Below, piece by piece: positions 41,752 to 53,200 of a stretch of 64,000 nucleotides of DNA. The notes under the pieces were generated by a model. That model made no database searches and was not told where the DNA came from. It saw only the letters and a program-made list of their open reading frames with translations. Both the position numbers and the translations under genes were made by a program. The DNA is taken from assembly GCF_048128805.1 (NCBI RefSeq), contig NC_136020.1, forward strand, positions 5,054,501 through 5,118,500. Reading direction: 5' to 3'. Positions within the stretch are counted from its first letter, which is position 1. Each line of letters begins with the position of its first letter. The stretch is from Centroberyx gerrardi. Lineage: Eukaryota > Chordata > Actinopteri > Beryciformes > Berycidae.

Positions 41752-44700
41752 AAGGCATTAAATACCTGAAGAGAGGTCTTGTGAATTTCATCCTGCCTTG
41801 GTCTGTTGCCATCTTCAGCGCCATGGCAACAGCATCCTCCCATTTGGACCTCACACACAACCGCAGCCACCTAAAGGCACATTGATTTAAGATTTGTTAT
41901 TAAAGTCTCAGTTATTCTCATTTCACTTTTATTAAGAGTCAGTTTACTGAAACTGATAATTATAATCAGCTCATATTAAATGTGTTTGTTGACAGCGGTG
42001 TAACCAGTACATTTAAGGGAGGGTTGACATCAGTTGGAATTGAGACTTTGGGACGCTCTAGTTTTCACTCACAGTTTTAGAAGTAAATAACTTACTGTAT
42101 ATTTGTTTGAATACATGCAATACATAGATAATTGTTATGTGATTTATATGAAAAAATGTCATGTGGCGCTCACCTGAAACGGATCTCTGCGTTCATACAG
42201 GAGTTGAGATCGTACACCTCCTGCATCTTCTTCACGTGGCTCAAGGGCAGCGGCTCCTGGAGGAATAAGCACAATCTGTCACTTGAACATCTGTTTACGA
42301 CGGAATACACCAAGTTTTTGGGAGATTGTCCTGATGGTCAACTTAGCTGTTAAGTGATGAAAACATAGACACCAAAATCATGCATGTGTCCCCTGTAGAT
42401 CATTGGCTCCGGTGCTCCATGCTAACACTTTAGCATACACTAAAGTAGGCGACTAGCATTATCAAAACTAAGAAGACTGACTTTGATCATATTTCATTAC
42501 TGTGGCGACCTGGTGAATAACATGCGCTTTACCTCCTGAAGAAGGAGAGACAGGAACTCAATGAGCTGGTGGGAGGAGAGAGTTTTCACATCTGACTCTT
42601 TGAAACCCCCCAGATCCCCCTCTTTGGCCTGAAGGGAGAGGGAAAAGAAGTTAAGATAGGAGACAAACAACACTACTTGACAAAACGGAGGTAATAGCAT
42701 GATCAGTTGCTTGGCCTTGCCTTCACCCATCTCTGGCACAGGGCGATGCAGGCGTCTGCCAAGGTGGTGTCATATCTAGGACAGGACAGATTGGTGCAAA
42801 ATCACAACAATCCAACAATTAAGGGACACCAAGAGAGCAGACAGGGGTAAAATGTGGGATGTGGATCTGGATCTGATGTGGTTCACTCACTGTGGTTTGA
42901 CAGGAGGCATCCCGGGCGTGTGCATCCACGCATTCCAGTCTACTTTGTTGAGAATATCAACCTGAAACAGACAATACACACAGGGCAGTGTTCATAAACG
43001 CATCCAGTATCACTGTAACTATAGCCCGATGCCCCAGATTCTATTGTATAAGGTCAAGATTTTACAATTGTCACTTCCTGATTTAACAAAGGAAAACGTG
43101 GAAGTTCTCTATATATTCCTCCACTTTTCATGACAGGAAGAAGATAGTAATTGTACATCTACAAGAAGAAGAAAAAATCCAAAAACAAATTGAGATCGAT
43201 TCGCATTGGGTTAGTATTATCAGGGACCTCTGTCTTCAAAGTATGGTATGTAATTTGTGCGTCAATTTTTACTTTACAAATTACAGACATGGCAGATTCA
43301 CTTTGGGATTAAAATCACAGATGATGTCTGCAATTATTAAAATTGACTGGAAGTCCCCAGGTAAGATCAGTCCTGTGCGAATAGGACTTAAATGTGATAA
43401 CAATGGATATCGTCCCCTTTCAAGCCTGTTATTTTAATGAAGTAACATGTTGGTAACCTTGTCTTTGAAGTAGGTGAACAGGTAGTTCTTCCACTCCTCT
43501 GTGGTGACGCTGCTGTAGGCAAACAGCTGGATGTAGGACTTGACGAAACCCATGAACACCTCTGCGAGAGTCAGCCGACCATGCAACCACATTACAAGAC
43601 TAAATCAGTGGCTGAGTAGCATTGAATCTGCTCAGAATTGAATGCTATGTAATGATAATTGCTGTTTGCAGCTGTTGCTTGACATTTTAACATGCGTGTG
43701 ATCTCACCCGGACCACCCATGAGCTCCTCCAGGTGGTACAGCAGAGCGAAGCCCTTCTCGTAGGGCACCGAGGAGAAGGCGTCGTCCGGGTCCACCTCAT
43801 GCAGGCTGGGGACCAGGTTGGTCAGGACGTTGTTGGCCCCAAAGGTGTTGACCTGGGTGACAAGGGGACAGAAGCGGAGGGGTGAGGAGGTTTGGGACTG
43901 TTGCTTTGCTGAAATCTGTAAGAATTTTTTTTTTATTCTATTGTCAATTTGAATGCGATTTAAAATATAAAGTAAACATACTAAAGTCAAAGTAAGATTA
44001 CACATAAAAGCTACTCAATGACAGTAACAAGAATAATTGTAATTCGTTACTTCCACTAAAAATGAGTGGATGTATGTATGTTCTTACCGATTCCTGCAGG
44101 TCTTTCCAACCTCCCATGGCCTTAAACTGCCTGAACTGCTCACTCTCCATAGACCTGCCAATCATCCTCTCCAAGTAGACCGTGTGACCCTCGTTCAACC
44201 TGTTGACCACGCATCAAAAATCACTATTGCAAAGAACTACGCTGTCACACAGATATAACGGAAAAATGCCTGAGCATTTGTCAGTGTGGCTCACCAGAAG
44301 TGCTCCCAGGTCTTGTTGGTCACCAGGTTACCAGTCCAGCTGTGGGAGATCTCATGGGCGATGACCTGCCAGGATGTAGAGCACATGAACCCATGAATAT
44401 GAACACATGAACACCATGCCTTCATAAAAACACAGGAGAGGTATTTCAGCTACTTACGTTCGATAGGGACCTGTCTCCTGCCTGCAAGAGGAGACAACAA
44501 AGGCATTAAGCAAGTACAGATTCTGTGCAGTCTCATGGTGATGCCAGTCTTCTTGCCGATGGTCTTGTTTGTTCACAGTAATCATACTACTGTCTCAAAA
44601 TGAAAGTGGTGGTGATTTATTGATGATAAAACGCTACACACATCACCTTTAATTAGACAGTGCTCAGTAGAGAAGAGAAGCAATTTGTAGAAAATCAAAT

Positions 44701-47700
44701 GCTGTATATCGTGACAGTTCGATAGCGCCCAGGTACAGAGGAGTGTGTGTCCATGTTCCTTACCAGCAGGGTGGGGGTGGCGAAGGTGAGGCAGGGGTTC
44801 TCCATGCCTCCGTAGGGGAAGGAGGGCGGCAGCACCAGGATGTCGTACTGGCCCCACACGTACGGCCCAGCCAGGTCCTCTGCCGTCTTCAGCATGGTCT
44901 CTGTCTGGGAGGGGAAACACACAGGTCACATACAATGATGAGTACAAGTCAGAACTACATGGAGTCAAGTGTTAATTTCAGCTAGGGTTAGTGAGTTTTA
45001 GAGTCCCATGGTCTAAATGTTGTTTAAGAGGTTTTTCCACCCTGACAAGAATAAGATTCTGGGGGAAATGCTGACTACTTGGCATGAAAATGGTCAAATT
45101 TAAAGATATTGAATATTGGCACAAAACATCAGCTATTGGCAGCTTCAATGCAAAAACATTGGTATCGGCTTTCAAAAAGCCATATCAGTCAAACCTTCAC
45201 TTTCACACCATTTAGTCATGAAAATTGTGGTCATCATGGTCTTAATCTTTCGATGGCCTTTAAATTTAGTCCAATTTTAGTTATATTGATTAAAATTACA
45301 CTAAAATGGAATATGAATTTACTCAACAAACATAATGACATTCCAGTCGACGAAAATACTACTACTACAGCAGCTCTCTAACTGTAGATTAGAAAATTTA
45401 GCACTGCTTCATTGGTGTAGATTACATTGAGACACACGGAAACAATTGCCAGTTTATCTGCGAATTTGAAAGCTGCACACATCCTCATGTGGCAACCGTC
45501 TCATATCTTTGGCACATGAAGTTGGACAAACAGGCGTTGCGGTCTGCATGTTAATGCGTGTCTGCGATTAGATAATAATAAAACAAATCTCCAATGGTCG
45601 GCACGGTTTCTCGTTTAGTATTCTGCAAGAGCAAATGTCTGTGAGTGGAGAGAAGAAACTGAACTAAATGTTCTTTTATGAGATCTCTTTTAACCAAACC
45701 GTCACTTTTCCCCCTCCAAGGATATTTATGATAATCATCTCCAGAAATGTTTCTTGTTTCATCATATAATTTCATGGAAGGGAATAAAATTATTTCTGAT
45801 ATCGTCATGGTACAGAATTTCTACTCATCATAGTCATACGTATTGATACTACTACTACTGATAATAAAACTAAAAGTGGTGAGACTGATGGAGTCCGACT
45901 CACCTCAGAGAACTCAAAAGCCGCTTTGTCCACATACTCCTTCTCAGACCAGACGCGAGACCTCGGCCCGATCTCTCTTGTCAACGAAGACAAGGGAAAA
46001 AAGCTTTTGAGTAAGCTGTGAGATCAATGAATGTTTGAGAATAAATGAATAGGGGGAGTGTGTGTGTGTTTGTACCTGCTCTCCAGCGCTCCCACCACGA
46101 TGGCAATAAGGTAAGAGGGCATGGGCACCTGGGGAGGGGTCAAAGGTCAGTGGGTAAAGGTGACATTAAAGTGTTTATTTTATCCCTGTTGAACACACCA
46201 GATATGGGATATTGAAGGCAGAAAGACCTGCTGGTTCTTAATAACCACAATAAATGTATTACTGCATATCAGCAAGTTTGTCTTTGGCTGCTGTACTTTG
46301 AACAGTCCGCCAACACACAGAGTGATGGATGACATTATGGAAAGATATGCAATACAGCTTTCAGGTGACATAACGCGCCTTTGGTCTCTCTTCTTCTAGC
46401 CTGGTTGTGTTATATTTAGGCATTATTTGCGCACAGCCAATTCTCCACTGGACCTCCATGATGGTGCTGGGACATGGTTGCTAGGAGATTTGTGATGCAA
46501 CTGAAAAGCCTCAGTAAGAGAGAGACTGACCGGCTGTCTGAAGCGGTAGATGATGCGGCTGCTGTCCTGCGGGTCGGGCTCCTGTCCGTCGCGAACAGCG
46601 CTCATCACCGCCACCAGCTCCTTGGGAACAGAGACCTGAAGCCAAACACACAGTACAATCACAACGCTGTAGGAAAAGCTGGAGTCTGCGAGAAAGAGAG
46701 AAAGTTTGTGTGTGTGTGTGTGTGTCTCACCTGAGCGTAGTAGGTGTGCTTCACAGAGGGGCTGTCCTGACAGGGGACCATGCTCCTGCAGTGGTTAGCC
46801 TGGATGGGGTCACACAGGAATATTAACACAATCACCCACCGCTAACATAAAACAATTACTGGCATAAGGGGGCCATTAATGACAAGGAAAACCAATGATC
46901 AAGGTCCTCTTAGAGGGCTTATCAGCTCAAGACTGCACCTTTGGACACACAAATACTAGAGAAGAAAAACTGGTTTTGGGGAAGTGGGACAGGACAGTTG
47001 CAGAAACCCGACAAGTGGTGCAATGAATGTCCAAAGCAGTGTGTCTTCATTGTGAACCTTAAAACTGAACCGTTGATGATTCAGCTGATCTCTTGCAGGA
47101 CAACCACAAATGATGACAATGTGGTGTTGTGAAAGCGGTCAGATAAAGGTGCAGCAGCGTAGGATAGACTGAACCACAGATTTTCGTGATGCCAAACTGT
47201 TTAGACACGTTCTATGGTGTTGCTTGAGGCACGGTGGGGCATGAGGTACGAAAACAAGTACCTGGCACTGGCTGAAGAGGTAGGGGTGGGTCTTCCCAGC
47301 AGTCTGTTCGGGGGTGAGCCACTGCAGGGCGGATGCAGTCGGGGCAGTTTCATAGCTCAACTCCACGATCACATGCTGTCCTCTGATAGGGGTTAGAAAA
47401 GCAACACGACACATGCATTACATCCTGTACAGGACAGGCACTAGGGGAGGCAGACAAGACAAATCTCTAATTTCAGGGGTCACCTGGAGAGGTCAAAGGG
47501 CAGGGTGATCTCCAGAGGGGTCCCCATGAAGCTGTGCTTGGGTCCCATGGCAAACTTGGCCTCCTGTCCATTGGCCGTCACGCTGAAAATCTTCAGATCT
47601 CTGGTGTCTAAGGTCTGCAGGAGGGAGGGGAGCAGATGGAGGAAAACAGAAGAGGAAGTCACATTGGCAAACAGAGGCACAAACTGAAGTGGGGCAAGAA

Positions 47701-48866
47701 GAAAGCGGAAGAAATTAGTTGTGGAAATTCACTGTGATTACATTAACTCTGTTTGTTGTTGTATGGGACACTCATTCAGAAGCTGTTGTGTACCTGCTCC
47801 ACACCTACAGAAACACCGACACTGTCAAACTCTGATCTAAAGTCCACACAGCTCAGCTCGCAGTCAAAGTCCAAGACGACTTGGCCCCGATACGTTCCGA
47901 TCTCTCTTGTATGGAGAAACCGTTACGCCAAAGTCCGTTTAAAAACCTGGCAGTTTAATATTGCCCTGCTTAAAATACATAATATACCTCGTGAAACATC
48001 ATATAAGACACTTTACTGAATGGCTAGAAGCCACGGGAAAATACGGCATGCATAAATACATATACATAAATCAGCACTTATTTGAATAAAATCTTAACTT
48101 TTAGAAGTGATTTACACTGCTAGCTACCACCATCCGCGGTTTATTTGGCGGAAGAGGAGTGTGGAAATAAGCGAACCAATTCTAAAAATGTATTGAAATA
48201 AGTGTTGCTTGGTGTATTGGATGTATGCCGATTTGAAGACTGGCTCCTACCAATTCAGTAAAACCCTTAAATTCTGTTCTACGAGATGTGTACTACTTTT
48301 GACAACCAAGGCCACGTTAAATTGCCAGATTTTTTAGACTGTTTGGCAAGACGTTCTTTCTATACAAGAGAAAGCGGAACGGAACGGATATTTTTGTTAA
48401 CTTGGAAACTGAAAGCCAGCTCGGGATGATGAAACCAGCCTTACTTATAATTCCTTATCATTTCTATTTTTATAGTAGAAAGCGGTTTAACTAATGAAAA
48501 TCATCGCCGTCTTCAGCCGCAGTTCTACTTTCCTTATTATCATTTCAGTGTGTACATAACATTACAGCGGAGCAGCTGGTCTCAGTTTCCCAGCTGTCAA
48601 GCAGAAGCGGCAGTGGGTTCCCGATGTGTTTAGCACTGTGTTGTGGCTATACAGAGTGATGAGCCTTAGCTTGCGGGCTAATAAAGCTGTAACGGTGAAA
48701 GTACTGTTACCAGAGACGAGAAATGATCCTCCAGGGCTTCAACGGTGAGCGCAACTTTGGCTTTGAGAATTTGCCTTTCAAAGTCCACATTGTAGCTGAG
48801 GTTCAGGTGCTTCGTAACGCACTTGGTGAAGGAGGAGAAGGAGCAGGGGTCCAAGACTGAGGCCAT
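39980..48866 (-). CDS. lta4h: Leukotriene A4 hydrolase / M1 aminopeptidase
   Basis: Cytosolic zinc enzyme that converts leukotriene A4 to LTB4 and also acts as an aminopeptidase. Exons in transcript order: 48866-48711, 47614-47484, 47382-47262, 46799-46731, 46635-46531, 46128-46076, 45976-45904, 44904-44764, 44481-44458 (24-nt microexon), 44365-44295, 44199-44088, 43852-43708, 43561-43458, 42961-42891, 42775-42727, 42628-42533, 42256-42174, 41870-41766, 40118-39980. They total 1848 nt, 615 aa (human 611). Zinc site HEISH (H295, E296, H299) and E318 in [10 protein letters not shown] fall at the human numbers. GGMEN (E271), D375, Y383 and the RMK that binds carboxylates are also present. Position 378 is Phe, not the human Tyr. 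The ATG opens [20 protein letters not shown]. Confidence 0.96.
40337..41507. mobile_element. 1.17 kb non-coding element with perfect 32-bp terminal inverted repeats
   Basis: Left end (40337-40368) starts CGAGGGCTTGGAGCC and the right end (41476-41507) is its exact reverse complement. AATT flanks both sides (40333-40336 and 41508-41511), fitting a short target duplication. Inside are a further hairpin at 40909-40949 and a repeat of the GGCGTAAGTGC/GCAGTTACGCCC words at about 41298-41320. No reading frame of note. In lta4h intron 18. Family unknown to me. Confidence 0.85.
41709..41747 (+). repeat. (CA)n microsatellite next to lta4h exon 18
   Basis: Just downstream of the exon 18 donor in the direction of lta4h transcription, where it reads as (TG)n. 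Confidence 0.85.
42298..42500. mobile_element. Family C element, partial copy in an lta4h intron
   Basis: CGGAATACACCAAGTTTTTG start, then the CATGCTAACACTTTAGCATA hairpin, then lost. Confidence 0.65.
44980..45198 (-). mobile_element. Family A element, copy 7
   Basis: Reverse orientation, from CTAGGGTTAGTGAG to GCCATATCAGTCAAACCTT, with the TTTTTCCACCCTGACAAGAA core. In an lta4h intron. Confidence 0.7.
47897..48384. mobile_element. Foldback element, family B, copy 2 (lta4h intron 1)
   Basis: Terminal TCTCTCTTGTATGGAGAAAC pairs with a TTCTATACAAGAGAAAG right end. The CTGGCAGTTTAATATTGC and GGCCACGTTAAATTGCCAG segments pair similarly. The interior matches copies 1 and 3. Confidence 0.75.
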
Positions 48867-50265
48867 GGTCGGTCCGGGAGCACCGAGAGAGACTGAGCGA
48901 AGAGCCAATCTGCCAATACCGTCCGGGTTTATAAACTACAATCCACTCTCCGAATGTCCTAACCGGTGTCAAGCCGGCGAGAATCAAAAGCACATTTTCT
49001 GGTTACAATTTTCTAAATAAAAGTACCATTGACATACCACGCACCATAATACAATACATTGATACGGGGGTGTCAATTTTCAGCTAACGTTTCACTCCAT
49101 ATATAATACAATGATTCCACTAAATATTTTATACAATTATTGTTCTTCTGCACACCCCGGGTATTACTAGTATTTTTCCCAAAGTGACAATGCTTTTATT
49201 TTGAAGGCAAAATCACTACACTACTGGTTTTATTCTGACTAATTTTGACCAGCTTGGCGCAGATTCGCTCTTTCTTATGACAGCGCACTGAAATGCATTG
49301 TAGGATTTGAGGTTTACACCGGAGCCGGATGAGCGTTGGAAGCTGGGTCAAGTGAACCAGAATAATACCGGAATAACACCAGAATGAGCTTTCAAAATGA
49401 AAGCGTGAACTGTGTCACTAAAACAAAAGAATAAGTAAATATTGGGCTGTACAGAACAGCACTAAAATGAATAGTCAATGGAATCATTAGATTAAACACG
49501 GAGTAAAACTATAACTGTAAAGCAGATATGACTGAGAGATAATGAGGACTGAAGCTGTCGTACTCCATATGTTGTTCAGTGTTTCCATTCGTTTTTCCGC
49601 CCCCTGTGTATCTATATCTACAGTTCTGCCACTGCTATAGGTTAAAATCAACTTTTGTAAGATAGTAGACATCCTTCCAAGTTATCTGGTATAGGCTTCG
49701 TGTTTGAGTCTTTATGAGCTTTTACAGTCTAACATTTAGGACATTTAGTTGAAGCATATTCTCTTATGGAAATAAATATATGGTGTAAAAAAGACATTTA
49801 GCAAAAAACGGAAATTGTATATTAATTTACCACAGATTCCTCCTTAAATACACTTTTTCACGTGTGTATTTAAACTGTTATACACTTGTTTGTCAATACG
49901 GACTTTATTTCGAAGGTTCTAACCGGAAGTTGTATTCTTTATTGTGGCAAACTTGACACTGATCAGAAATTTCACCTTTTTATAATTTCTAATTTGTATT
50001 TGCTATTGATGTGTAGGGAGCAAATGGAAGAAGTGAAAACAAGGAAGTGCTCAACATTCATATTTTATAGCACATTTTACAGAAAACAAGTTTGTTTTTT
50101 TACTTCCGAAACATGCATGTTCCATTTTTATTGTGTTGGTTGTGTGGCGCATGCCCCGCTAGAGGGCGCTAAAGGACTAACATGTTATCAGCTGGCTTGC
50201 ACAAGCATTTACTTTGATGGACAAACGACAGAACAACAATGGAGGAAATGGACTTCTGAGTCGTG
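48867..50265. other. Divergent lta4h/dennd6b intergenic region
   Basis: The two genes read away from each other across 1.4 kb that should hold both promoters. I saw no TATA box, no obvious CpG island and no coding exon. Confidence 0.5.
50239..50259 (+). promoter_or_regulatory. dennd6b: Upstream ORF in the dennd6b 5' leader
   Basis: ATG with A at -3 and G at +4, followed by codons for MEEMDF and a TGA six bases before the main ATG. It is only active if the transcript starts upstream of 50239, which I cannot tell. Confidence 0.45.
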
Positions 50266-53200
50266 ATGGATCCGTTTGACAACTCCGTTTCTCACCGAAA
50301 TGAGACGGAGGACGCGGCGGAGAGCGGAGACAGTCGGTCACCGTGGGCTCGGTTTTCATCCTGGCTAGAGTGTGTATGCGTCGTTACCTTCGACCTCGAA
50401 CTCGGACAAGCCATAGAGGTACGGTAGCTAGCAGCACCGAACCGATTCGGTGTTAGCTAGTAGTTAGCATCCTTCACTGTCAGGTACAGACGGTGTAGGA
50501 TGCTGCCGATGTTAGCTGAAGCTGACAACAAGCCTGGATCCAAGTTTTAGTTATTCCATATCACACAAATCTACGAGCCCCAATGTGTGCAGTTCTTTCT
50601 TGTATTGGCGAGAACGTGATACCAAACTCCATTCAAAAAGCTGTTAATTTAAGGTTGCCTGGCTTATCGGCGGATGAACACACCTCATGTAACATGGCTT
50701 ATGACATTTAAAAAATCAGTGTCTACTAGTAAATTCGGCATGTATCAAATCCACCAATGAACACCTATTTTGTTCACACTGCTTGCTACTACTCATCACA
50801 GCGCGTTTTTGTTGGAACATTGTGGGACTAATAGGCGAACCAATTTGAAAAGTTTAGTGTTTGGAGGATTATATGTATACCGAATTGAAGAGTGGATCCT
50901 AACGCTTCGTTTAAGGTCTTAAGTCATGTTTTACGAGTTACCGTATGTACGTTTGGCGATAGGATACATTAAATTGGCAGAATTCTGAAATGAGTTTGGT
51001 GTGAAATGTTCTCTCCGTACGAAAGAACGGCACACATCGGGGCTACTAGCTACTGGGATCCTGCAGTATCAGGTGCAGATGCTGCTGATGCTGTCAAGTT
51101 GCCTGTATCGTAGTATATTACGTAATAAACATATCTATGCACTAACACCCACAACATTAAACTGTTTCATAATCTCTCTGGTCAGTGCCTGTAGGAACAC
51201 GTGACATTGATTTGCTTTTTCTGTGTTGTCAGTTGGTGTATCCCCATGATGTGAAACTTACTGAGAAGGAGGTAATTTTTTGGTTATCTCGTTGCACCTG
51301 TCAATATTGCCTTTGCTATTCATTTGATGAGCGATATGCAGCCCCAGTGTGTGCCTAATTATTGTGATTCTTCCAATTTATCTGCAGAAAACCAGCATCT
51401 GCTATCTGTCCTTCCCCGACTCTTACTCAGGTAAATTTATCTGTCTAACGCCAGCAACACAACAACATTGCACAGTGCCATACATAACAGCAATGGCAAC
51501 AGCTCAGAGGTCACTTGGCCTGTGTGTTTTTCCCAGGATGCCTTGGGGACACTCAGTTCAGCTTCAGGCTGCGGCAGTCAGTCGGCCGGAGGGGCTCCTG
51601 GTTTGGAGAAGACGCCTACAACAGGGACGCTCCTGTCACACTACAGGTGAGGCCTCTATGTGATGATGACCAAATAAACCATGAGAGTGGGAAGCAAGGA
51701 CCAGGCTTTGATTTGTTAGGTAACTCTGGCTGATCTAAAAGGCCTTTTTCTGAATTTAGCAGCAGTCCTCATTAGGGTTAGATGAACATACTGGCATATT
51801 AGATGCAATATTGGCCTTTTATTAAAAATCAGATAATGGTCAGTCAGTGTTGTCAGTCTTTAATATGATGGAAATGGGCAAATGTAAATGTATTAAATAT
51901 TGGCTGTTGCCAGCTTCAATTCAAAAATATCAGTATCAACCCTCAAGAGGCTATATCAGTCTAACCCTAGTCCTTACTGCTGGTCCTTTGATATTCTGCT
52001 GCCTTCATGCTGTAAACCTAATTTTTCTCTTCCTTTCCCTCCCATTATCTGCCCCTCACCCCCCCTCCTCTTCCGCAGCGAGAACTGGCCCATTTCTATG
52101 GTTACGTGTATTTCAGACAAGTCAAGGACGTCTCTGTCAAAAGAGGCTATTTTCAGAAGGTGAGGTTCAGCGCAATCATCCGCGTTCACACCGTTCAGAG
52201 CGCGCCGTCTCTCACTGCGCTGTACACAACAGGATTTCTGCCAACCATAACACAGATGTTCACTTTACAGACTGCTTTTCTCCCTCTCCCCCCCTCTTGC
52301 TGCAGTCTCTCGTCCTCGTATCCAGGCTCCCTTACATCCACCTCTTCCACACCCTGCTGCAGAATATTGCCCCGGAGTATTTCGAGAAGTTGGAGCCTTG
52401 CCTCGAAGCAGGTGAGGCGATATTTCACACTGACTGTAAATTCCTTTTGAATTGTAAATGCGTTGCTCAGTGAAAGAGCTTTGGTTTGCTAAATATGAAT
52501 TATGCTGAAAGGTTTTGGAACTGTTGCCTAAGCTCCTCTTTCTTTTCTCCTTTACCATGCAGTGTGTAACGAAATAGACCAATGGCCTTCGCCCGTGCCA
52601 GGGTTGACCCTCAATTTGCCTGTGATGGGAGTGGTTTTACAGGTAAGGAGAAGTGGGTAAAGGAAAAATCATTTTAATACTTTTTAGTACTATACCACTC
52701 AGTTCTTCATTCTACTCCCTTCCAGGTAAGGATCCCATCCAAGACTGACAAACCAGGTGGAAGCCCGTTGAAACAGGCCCCAAAGGAGGTGTGTGTCAGT
52801 GTTGCATAGTATCTGATTATGCTTCAATAACACTAAGATTCTGTTGTAATGTAAGTGTATGTTTTTCCCTCCAGAATCTTCTACCAGCCCCTACGATGCT
52901 GCCCACCATTCATGAGCTGGACCTGTTCAAGTAAGTGATGAATTCTGCTTTCTGTTGGTGATGGAGATTATGTACATCTGTCATTGGGGAAATTCAAAGC
53001 AGCATCAGTGTAATGAAATGACCTTTGACCTGCCCAGGTGTTTCCAGTCGGTCCTGATCCACCTGCAGATGCTCTGGGAGCTGATGTTGCTAGGGGAACC
53101 TGTGGTTGTCATGGCGCCGTCTCCCACCGTATCCTCAGAAACCGTGTTGGCTCTAGTAAGGTAATTGGAGTGCCAATGAAAATAGTCCTGGCTTTGTTCA

